A DNA stretch of 8,825 bases. It comes from DATJJW01 sp035491935 (lineage in GTDB: Bacteria; Pseudomonadota; Alphaproteobacteria; ATCC43930; CGMCC-115725). The stretch lies in contig DATJJW010000099.1 in NCBI GenBank assembly GCA_035491935.1, positions 1 to 8,825 on the forward strand, read 5' to 3'. The notes beneath the pieces are model-generated. The model did no database searches, had not been told where the DNA came from, and saw only the letters and a list, made by a program, of their open reading frames with translations. This document shows, piece after piece, positions 1 through 5,482 of the stretch. Numbering within the stretch: position 1 is the first letter of the stretch; each line of letters starts with the position of its first letter. A program made the position numbers and the translations under genes.

Positions 1-607
1 CAGTGAGATAGCAATCGATTGCCTCGTCGAGCCGGCCGAGATCGGACAGCACCAAGCCCAGATTGCACAGAACATTGGGCATGGCGGCGTTGAGCGCCAG
101 CCCCTGGCGGTAGAATGTCACGGCGGTCTCGGCCTCGCCCGCCCGGGCGAAAGCGCTGGCGAGATTGGCCAGGGCCGGGGCATGGCCCGGCTGGGCTTCG
201 ACCTGGCGCCGGTAATAAGCGATAGCGACCTTGTCGTCGCAGCCGGCCAGGATCTGCTCGATATTGCCGCGGGCATGAGCGAAGTCCGGCTGGAGCGCGA
301 GCGCCCGTTCGTAACAGGCGAGCGCCGACTCAACCTGGCCCTGCTGCCGATATATCTCGCCCAGGGTGTTGTGAAACGTCGCGACCCGGCCGTCGAGGGC
401 GATCGCCCGCTCGACCAGCACGGCGGCCTCCTGCACGCGGCCGCCCCGCAATGCCACCGCGCTCATCAGATGCAGCGTCTGGGCCAGCTTCGGCTGCAGT
501 GCCAGGATTTCGCGACCCAGCGCCTCCGCCTCGCCGAAGCGCTCGGCGCGAAAATGGTCGAGCGCCTGGGCATAAAGGGCGTCGAGCTGGTTCTGAATAT
601 CGGTCAC
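1..607 (-). CDS. TPR-repeat protein, N-terminal part (cut by window edge)
   Basis: The minus strand is open from a GTG at 607 down to base 1, so 202 codons of the N-terminus are visible. The protein starts VTDIQNQLDALYAQALDHF and consists of about six consecutive 34-residue tetratricopeptide repeats. Typical TPR positions are visible, for example the blocks ending ALALQPDF, GLALNAAMPN and LGLVLSDLGRLDEAIDCY. TPRs form helical scaffolds for protein-protein binding. In this kind of bacterial protein they are often followed by a sulfotransferase, glycosyltransferase or methyltransferase domain, but that part lies outside the window, so the function is open. The GTG at 607 was chosen because the first repeat begins right after it. 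Two in-frame GTG codons at 682 and 685 would add about 25 residues that do not look like TPR, and no good Shine-Dalgarno sequence is seen for any of them. The gene is divergent from the TPR-sulfotransferase gene at 881, whose first repeats look similar, so the two may be related. Confidence 0.85.
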   Translation of the reverse strand, partial: MTDIQNQLDALYAQALDHFRAERFGEAEALGREILALQPKLAQTLHLMSAVALRGGRVQEAAVLVERAIALDGRVATFHNTLGEIYRQQGQVESALACYERALALQPDFAHARGNIEQILAGCDDKVAIAYYRRQVEAQPGHAPALANLASAFARAGEAETAVTFYRQGLALNAAMPNVLCNLGLVLSDLGRLDEAIDCYLT

Positions 608-711
608 GCGAGGATCATTTGAGCGAAGGCGGAGATCGCCGGCGGGATTCCAGGAAGGCGCCGACTGTGCGTCAGACGACACCACCGGGACAAGGGCCAC
701 GTGAATGGTGA

Positions 712-816
712 TGGACCGGGCCAGGCAATTGGCAGCTCCAGGCCCAGTACAACGTCAACCTCTATCACGACTGCACCAGCAACGCGGCCCTGGTGAACCT
801 CAAGCTCCACTTCTAG
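712..816 (+). pseudogene. Remnant: C-terminal beta-hairpin of an outer-membrane barrel protein
   Basis: One plus-strand frame reads 34 residues and then TAG at 814-816. It contains the segment WQLQAQYNVNLY, a short turn YHDCTSN, then ALVNLKLHF at the very end. In the first strand every second residue is hydrophobic or aromatic (W, L, A, Y, V, L) with Q and N between. In the second the alternation is A, V, L, L, F and the protein ends in F. This is the pattern of the last two strands of an outer-membrane beta-barrel, including the terminal aromatic residue recognised by BamA. An in-frame TGA at 709-711 lies just upstream, no usable start codon is present, and the frame further upstream is not barrel-like. 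I therefore read it as the surviving 3' end of a deleted or rearranged porin or receptor gene. The hairpin eight bases after the stop fits its old terminator. The exact family cannot be named, and a chance match is possible. Confidence 0.45.
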
Positions 817-823
817 CCAGCAG

Positions 824-850
824 CCCCCGGATGCCCTAAACATCCGGGGG
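824..850 (+). terminator. Perfect 10-bp GC-rich hairpin, probable terminator
   Basis: CCCCCGGATG at 824-833 pairs perfectly with CATCCGGGGG at 841-850 around the 7-base loop CCCTAAA. It begins eight bases after the TAG of the barrel remnant, the usual place for a terminator. No T-run follows on either strand, so it is not a canonical intrinsic terminator. It ends only 3 bases before the first possible ATG (854) of the sulfotransferase gene, so it could now act as a leader or attenuator structure for that gene. Confidence 0.55.
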
Positions 851-868
851 TACATGGCGGGGAATGGC

Positions 869-872
869 AGGA
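869..872 (+). promoter_or_regulatory. Shine-Dalgarno sequence supporting the GTG start at 881
   Basis: AGGA lies 8 bases before GTG 881. The alternative ATG at 854 has only the G-run that forms the 3' arm of the hairpin in front of it, which would be hidden in the folded RNA. This favours the downstream GTG start. Confidence 0.45.
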
Positions 873-880
873 ACGAGGGC

Positions 881-3016
881 GTGGCACGCAAGGACAAGGC
901 GCCGGATCAGCCAGCGGCACCCGCTGCAGCCACCGGCCGCCCAATAAGCCTGGAACAGGCCATGGCCATGGCCTACCAGCATTGGAACACCCGCCAGGCG
1001 GCAGCGGCGGAACGCCTGTGCCAGCAGGTGCTGGCGGTGTCGCCCAACCATCCCGATGCGTTGCACCTGATGGGCGTGATGGCCCATGCCTATGGCAAGG
1101 CCGATCTTGCAATCGAGTTTTTGACACGGGCCTGCACCCATCCCGGTGTGCCGCCGCTGTTTCACAGCAACCTCGCCGAGATGTGCCGGCAGGCCAAACG
1201 CCTGGCCGAAGCCGAGGATGCCGGTCGGAAGGCGGTGGCACATGCCAACGCGCCACCCCAGGCCTGGAACAATCTCGGCATCGTGCTGCAGGAACGCGGC
1301 AAGCTGGAGGAAGCGCTCGACTGCCTGAACCGGACGATCACGCTGAAACCGGACTATGCCGAGGCGCATAGCAATCTCGGCAATACCCTGATGAAGCTGA
1401 GCCGCCTGACGGAGGCCGAGCGGGCCTATGAACAGGCACTGTCGATCAACCCGGATTCGGCCGACGCCCACAGCAATTTCTCGTCCACCCTCATCGACCT
1501 CGGCCGGTTCGACGAGGCGCGGAGCCATGCCGAGCGTGCCATCACGCTCAACCCGCAGACGGCCGATGCCCACGCCAACCTGGCTATGATCGAGGCCCGG
1601 TTCGGCCGCAAGCGGGAGGCGCTGACGCAGATCGATGCTGCCCTCGGCCTGATGCCGGATAATATCCGGCTGCTCCTGGCCCGCACCGATATCCTGAAGA
1701 AGCTCAACCGGCTGGATGACGCTCTCGCCAACAGCAACCGCACCCTCGCCCTCTGGCCCGAGGACGGCGAGGCCCACAATGTTCATGGCCTGTTGCTGCA
1801 AGCATTGGGATGCTACCCGGAAGCGCTGGCTGCACTGGACAAGGCCGTCCCGCTCCTGCCGCGTCCGGCCTCGGCGGTCGGCAACAAGGCGGTGGCGCTG
1901 ATGGAGATGGGCCGGCACGAGGCGGCGCTTGTCGCCTTCGACGAGGCGCTGCGCCTGCAGCCCGACTTTACCGCCGCCTGGTTCAATCGCGCCGACCTCA
2001 AGAAATTCATGACCGGCGATCCGGACATCGCGGCCATGGCGGCTCTGCTGGCCCCAGATGCGGTGCAATCCCATGACGAGCGCATGGCGCTGCATTTCGC
2101 CCTCGGCAAGGCCTATCTCGACACGAAGGACGCCGAGGCCGCCTTCCGGCATCTGGACGAAGGCAACCGGATGAAGCGGGCGACCATCGACTATGATGCC
2201 GATGAGACCGGCCGCTGGATGGACGCCATCGTCACGATGTTCCCGGCCGAGAGAATGCGGCGCTTCGCCCAGGTCGGCGCCGAAAGCGAGGTCCCGGTCT
2301 TCGTGCTGGGCATGCCACGCTCCGGCACCACCTTGGTCGAGCAGGTGCTGGCGGCGCATCCCGAGGTACATGGCGCCGGCGAGTTGCCCACCGTGTCGCG
2401 GCTGGTGGGACAAGTCCATGGCCCGGGTGGCACGGTACAGCCCTATCCGGGTTTCATCGAATTCTTCAGGGCACCGCAATTCGAGGCATTCGGGCGGCAA
2501 TATCTGGCGGAGGTGACCGCGCTGGCGCCGGGCCAGGCACGCATCATCGACAAGATGCCGGCGAATTTCCTCTATGCCGGGCTGATCCACCTGGCCCTGC
2601 CCGGCGCCCGCATCATCCATTGCCGGCGCGACCCGCTCGATACTTGCCTCTCCTGCTACAGCAAGCTGTTCTCGGCCGAGCAGAATTTCGCCTATGATCT
2701 GGTCGAACTCGGCCGCTTCCATCGTGGCTATCAGCGCCTGAGCGATCATTGGCGGGCGGTGCTGCCGGCAACATCCTTCATCGAGATCGACTATGCCGAG
2801 ATGGTGGAAGACTTGGAGGCCTCGGCTCGGCGGCTGATCGATTTCCTCGGCCTTGCATGGAACGAGGCCTGTCTCGATTTCCACCGCTCCGACCGGCCGG
2901 TCAGGACCGCCAGCATGAACCAGGTGCGCCAGCCGATCTACAGGAGCAGCCTTGGCCGCGCCGAAAGCTACCGCAACCACCTTGCGCCACTGATCGATGC
3001 CCTGGGCCTGGAATAA
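881..3016 (+). CDS. TPR-repeat sulfotransferase family protein
   Basis: This protein of 711 residues (720 if started at ATG 854) has two parts. Residues of about 24-363 form about ten consecutive tetratricopeptide repeats of near 34 residues, a protein-binding scaffold. Residues of about 470-700 form a sulfotransferase domain of the Sulfotransfer_3 / tyrosylprotein-sulfotransferase-like type. The 5'-phosphosulfate loop is GMPRSGTTLVEQ (PRSGTT at 479-484), followed by HPEVHGAGELP. The 3'-phosphate site is CRRDPLDTCLS at 581-591. The conserved C-terminal region includes TASMNQVRQPIY and a final SYRNHLAPL segment. Family members transfer sulfate from PAPS to a hydroxyl group of a protein or small molecule; the acceptor here is unknown, and the TPRs may bind it. 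No signal peptide is seen, so the protein is probably cytoplasmic. The GTG start was preferred because it has an AGGA sequence 8 bases upstream, whereas ATG 854 abuts a hairpin. The gene overlaps the downstream lipoprotein gene by 20 bases, suggesting co-expression. Confidence 0.9.
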   Translation: MARKDKAPDQPAAPAAATGRPISLEQAMAMAYQHWNTRQAAAAERLCQQVLAVSPNHPDALHLMGVMAHAYGKADLAIEFLTRACTHPGVPPLFHSNLAEMCRQAKRLAEAEDAGRKAVAHANAPPQAWNNLGIVLQERGKLEEALDCLNRTITLKPDYAEAHSNLGNTLMKLSRLTEAERAYEQALSINPDSADAHSNFSSTLIDLGRFDEARSHAERAITLNPQTADAHANLAMIEARFGRKREALTQIDAALGLMPDNIRLLLARTDILKKLNRLDDALANSNRTLALWPEDGEAHNVHGLLLQALGCYPEALAALDKAVPLLPRPASAVGNKAVALMEMGRHEAALVAFDEALRLQPDFTAAWFNRADLKKFMTGDPDIAAMAALLAPDAVQSHDERMALHFALGKAYLDTKDAEAAFRHLDEGNRMKRATIDYDADETGRWMDAIVTMFPAERMRRFAQVGAESEVPVFVLGMPRSGTTLVEQVLAAHPEVHGAGELPTVSRLVGQVHGPGGTVQPYPGFIEFFRAPQFEAFGRQYLAEVTALAPGQARIIDKMPANFLYAGLIHLALPGARIIHCRRDPLDTCLSCYSKLFSAEQNFAYDLVELGRFHRGYQRLSDHWRAVLPATSFIEIDYAEMVEDLEASARRLIDFLGLAWNEACLDFHRSDRPVRTASMNQVRQPIYRSSLGRAESYRNHLAPLIDALGLE

Positions 3017-3830
3017 ACGAGCGCTCCTGCTGCTACTGGCGCTGGCATCCTGCGGCAGTCCCCACGGGCGCATGGATGTCGCGACCGCCGTCGCGGCGCG
3101 GGCCGGCCTGGTACACAAGGACGTGCCGGGCGGCCCCTTCACACTCGCGACCTGGTCGCGTCTCACCGATCCCAAGGCGCCGCTGACAGTCTATATCGCA
3201 GGCGACGGCCTGGCCTGGCTGACCGTACGGCAAGTCTCGCTCGACCCGACGCCGACCGATCCGCTGGCGCTTCGCCTGGCCGCCCTCGATCCGGCGCCGA
3301 ACGTCGTCTACGTCGCCCGGCCCTGCCAATATCAGCCGCCGCCCGGAACCATCGCCTGCGCCTCGACCTATTGGACGCACCGGATCTTCTCCCCGGAGGT
3401 GATCCGCTCGACCGCCGACGTCATTCGCCATTTCGCGGATGAAACCTCGGGCGGCGTCAGGCTGGTGGGCTATTCCGGCGGCGGCGCACTCGCCGTGCTG
3501 GTAGCGCCGCTGATCCCGCACCTCATCGACCTGCGCACCGTTGCCGGCAACATCGATACCGTCGCTTTCGTGCAGCACCACGACGTGACGCCCTATGGGG
3601 AATCGGCCAATCCCGCCGACATCGCGCCACAGCTGAAGGATCTGCCGCAGATCCATTTTATCGGCGCCAGGGATGTCATCGTGCCGAGCCTGATATCACG
3701 CTCCTATGCCCGGCACATGGGTGCCAGCCGATGCCTCGCCATCGTTCCGGTCCTCGAAACTGGCCATGAGCATGGCTGGGTCCGGGCCTGGCCCGCCCTG
3801 CTCGGCCGCCGGCCGGCTTGCACGCCTTAA
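2997..3830 (+). CDS. Lipoprotein with alpha/beta-hydrolase fold
   Basis: The 277-residue protein begins with a lipoprotein signal peptide: a basic start (NKR), a leucine-rich core and the lipobox LASC, with the acylated cysteine at residue 19. The residue after the cysteine is Gly rather than Asp, consistent with an outer-membrane destination under the E. coli rule. The body looks like an alpha/beta hydrolase. A nucleophile elbow GYSGGGA places Ser at 160, a GARDVIVP segment supplies a plausible catalytic Asp226, and GHEHGW supplies His257 or His259. The expected activity is an esterase, lipase or acyl hydrolase in the periplasm or on the outer membrane; the substrate is unknown. The ATG lies inside the end of the sulfotransferase gene (20-base overlap) and has no clear Shine-Dalgarno sequence, so translation probably depends on the upstream gene. 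Its TAA overlaps the stop codon of the convergent diguanylate cyclase gene. The fold assignment is fairly sure, the function is not. Confidence 0.8.
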   Translation: MPWAWNKRALLLLLALASCGSPHGRMDVATAVAARAGLVHKDVPGGPFTLATWSRLTDPKAPLTVYIAGDGLAWLTVRQVSLDPTPTDPLALRLAALDPAPNVVYVARPCQYQPPPGTIACASTYWTHRIFSPEVIRSTADVIRHFADETSGGVRLVGYSGGGALAVLVAPLIPHLIDLRTVAGNIDTVAFVQHHDVTPYGESANPADIAPQLKDLPQIHFIGARDVIVPSLISRSYARHMGASRCLAIVPVLETGHEHGWVRAWPALLGRRPACTP

Positions 3831-3831
3831 G
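3826..3831. other. CTTAAG palindrome supplying both convergent stop codons
   Basis: The palindrome gives TAA to the plus-strand hydrolase gene (3828-3830) and, on the other strand, TAA to the diguanylate cyclase gene (3827-3829). The two coding regions overlap by 3 bases, and there is no intergenic space for a terminator. Confidence 0.9.
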
Positions 3832-5368
3832 CGGCGCTCTCGATACCCGAACGCCGGCTCAGCCTCTTGCCGGGACGGACGAGATTGCGCCCCTCCTCCT
3901 TCGCGACGTAGAGCGCCTCGTCGGCCGCGTTGAACAGCGTGTCCGTATCGAGGCCGGCCTCGGGTTGGACCGAGGCGGTGCCGATGCTGACGGTGAGGTA
4001 GCCGGCCGGTCCGTCCACATGCTCCAGACGGCAATCGAGGATGAATTGCCGGATCTTCTCGGCGATGGCCAGCGCTGCCAACTCGTCGGTATTCGGCAGC
4101 AGGACGACGAATTCCTCGCCGCCGAAGCGGCCGCCGGCATCGCGCGGCCGGCGCAGATTCTTGCGGATGGCATTGGCTACCAGCAACAGGGCGCCATCGC
4201 CGGCGTGATGGCCGTAGCGGTCGTTGTAGCGTTTGAAATTATCGGCATCGAGCACCAGGATGCTCAGCGGCTCCTTGGTCCGGACGGCGTGCAGCCATTC
4301 CCGGCGCATGGCGAGCTCGAAGCCCCGGCGGTTCAGCAGCCCGGTCAGCCCGTCGGTCTGGGCCAGCTCCTCCAACTCGCGCTCGACCTCCCGGCGGCGG
4401 CGCATTTCGCGCTCGACCCAGATCTCCAGCAGCAGGATGACGCCGCAGAGCAGCAGGAGCATCAGGCTGATCGCGATCGCCTTCGGCCACCAGGCCGCAT
4501 AGATATCGTCCAGCGACACGCCGACGCTGATGGTCAGCGGCAGCCCCTTGATGCGCTGGAAGGCGTAGAGCCGGGTGATATGGTCGAGTTGCCCTGCATC
4601 GACGAAATGGCCGGCCTGCGCCTTCGAATACCGGCCGAAGACCGGGCTGGTGCTGACATCCTGGTCGATGGTGTAGGGCGCCGGAAAGCGATAGACCACC
4701 CGCCCGTCCATATGGACCAGCGTGATGCTGCCATGGATGCCCAGCTTCAGCTTGTTGAAAAGGTCGTGGAAATATCCAAGCCTCAGGCCGCCCGAGATGA
4801 TGCCGGCGAAATGGCCATCCGTCGTCGGTATGCGCCGGCTGAGTTCCATGATTGGCTCGCCCGGATTGAGGCGGCTGACTATGGCGCGCGCAACGCGCAA
4901 ACCCAGATGGGGATTGTCCCGTTGCGCCCGGAAATAATCGCGGTCGGCGAAGTTGAGCTTCTTGGTGTCCGGTGAGCGTGCCTCGGCCACCAGATCGCCC
5001 TTGGTGTCGATGACCAGGATCGAGTTGAGATAGGGCGCGGCCGCCGCACGGTCGAACATGGCGGAACGCCGCACGGCCGACGTCGCCTGCTGGATGCCGG
5101 GCAGCGCCACCCCCTCCGCCGCGCCTTGGAGCGACAGGTCGTAGACGGCAATGGTCCGGCCAATCTCGTCCGACAGGGTCACGGACAGATTGTTCGCCGA
5201 TTGCACCGCCTGGTTCCAGGCATCCGAGCGCATCTGCCACAGCACGCCGATGCCCAAGGCGAGCGTGCATAGCGCAAGCAGGGTGCACAATAACCGGATC
5301 GAGCGCTTGAAAGCCCGGCTGCGGGCGGCTCTCCTTCGGGGGTGCGGCACTTCGGAAGCGATGTCCAT
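3827..5368 (-). CDS. Membrane diguanylate cyclase with periplasmic Cache-like sensor domain
   Basis: The 513-residue protein makes cyclic di-GMP from two GTP. After a basic cytoplasmic N-terminus comes a transmembrane helix (about 23-45), a periplasmic region (about 46-294) and a second helix (about 295-317). A short charged linker (VEREMRRRREVERELEEL) then leads into a GGDEF domain (about 333-497). The periplasmic region resembles a double Cache sensor and carries the Cache-typical DRDYF at 142-146, so it probably binds a small ligand. The catalytic signature is GGEEF at 416-420, with the expected metal-site Asp374 (LVLDADNFKRYND) and a typical TDGLTGLLNRRGF start. An RxxD inhibitory site, RPRD at 407-410, lies five residues before GGEEF, so feedback inhibition by the product is expected. 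No EAL or HD-GYP domain is present. The gene stands alone, and its 3' end overlaps that of the hydrolase gene. The start at 5368 has only a weak ribosome-binding site. Confidence 0.93.
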   Translation of the reverse strand: MDIASEVPHPRRRAARSRAFKRSIRLLCTLLALCTLALGIGVLWQMRSDAWNQAVQSANNLSVTLSDEIGRTIAVYDLSLQGAAEGVALPGIQQATSAVRRSAMFDRAAAAPYLNSILVIDTKGDLVAEARSPDTKKLNFADRDYFRAQRDNPHLGLRVARAIVSRLNPGEPIMELSRRIPTTDGHFAGIISGGLRLGYFHDLFNKLKLGIHGSITLVHMDGRVVYRFPAPYTIDQDVSTSPVFGRYSKAQAGHFVDAGQLDHITRLYAFQRIKGLPLTISVGVSLDDIYAAWWPKAIAISLMLLLLCGVILLLEIWVEREMRRRREVERELEELAQTDGLTGLLNRRGFELAMRREWLHAVRTKEPLSILVLDADNFKRYNDRYGHHAGDGALLLVANAIRKNLRRPRDAGGRFGGEEFVVLLPNTDELAALAIAEKIRQFILDCRLEHVDGPAGYLTVSIGTASVQPEAGLDTDTLFNAADEALYVAKEEGRNLVRPGKRLSRRSGIESAA

Positions 5369-5482
5369 GCCGCCATGATTCCGATACGCCCCGTTAACGC
5401 CGCCTTTAATTTCGATCTGTTCTTAACAAGTGGCGGTCATGGATGGCTGGAGCCCCCCCCCCGGGAAACCCGAAACTTTGGT
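5369..5482. other. Intergenic region between paoC and the diguanylate cyclase gene
   Basis: These 114 bases follow the stop of paoC and precede the cyclase start, both on the minus strand. The region includes an AT-richer patch around 5405-5430, a likely place for the cyclase promoter although no clear -35/-10 pair stands out. It also includes a run of ten C (5453-5462) and a small stem CGGG-AAA-CCCG (5462-5472) close to the end of paoC. The stem is too short to call a terminator. Confidence 0.6.
5453..5462. repeat. Homopolymer tract of ten C (ten G on the minus strand)
   Basis: This is an uninterrupted run of ten C, about 85 bases upstream of the cyclase start and about 20 bases after the paoC stop. 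Such tracts are prone to slipped-strand length changes and also to sequencing error. Confidence 0.9.

Larger units (their letters stand above)
608..880. other. Divergent intergenic region
   Basis: This stretch of about 270 bases separates the two divergent TPR genes. It contains a beta-barrel-like coding remnant (712-816) and a strong hairpin (824-850). The part from 608 to 711 shows no recognisable protein in any frame. No convincing -35/-10 promoter was found for either flanking gene. Confidence 0.6.

Noticed and set aside
729..753. TTGGCA followed by TACAAC as a promoter
   Set aside because: The spacing is only 13 bases, and the site lies inside the likely coding remnant.
604..897. A 97-residue minus-strand frame covering the intergenic region
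   Set aside because: It overlaps both the hairpin and the sulfotransferase start and has no recognisable features. It ends at the TGA that overlaps the GTG start of the TPR gene, by chance of frame.
836..3175. A 779-codon open frame on the minus strand opposite the TPR-sulfotransferase gene
   Set aside because: No recognisable domain appears, composition is low-complexity (rich in G, R, Q, H), and the opposite strand has a clearly conserved protein. Long antisense frames are common in GC-rich DNA.
3818..4975. A 385-codon open frame on the plus strand opposite the diguanylate cyclase gene
   Set aside because: It mirrors the cyclase codons and shows no motif of its own.
5418..5428. TGTTCTTAACA as an operator palindrome before the cyclase gene
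   Set aside because: The arms are only 4 bases and no known consensus fits, so chance is likely.
5462..5472. CGGG-AAA-CCCG stem as a terminator for paoC
   Set aside because: The stem is only 4 bp with a 3-base loop, is not followed by a T-run, and merges into the poly-G tract.
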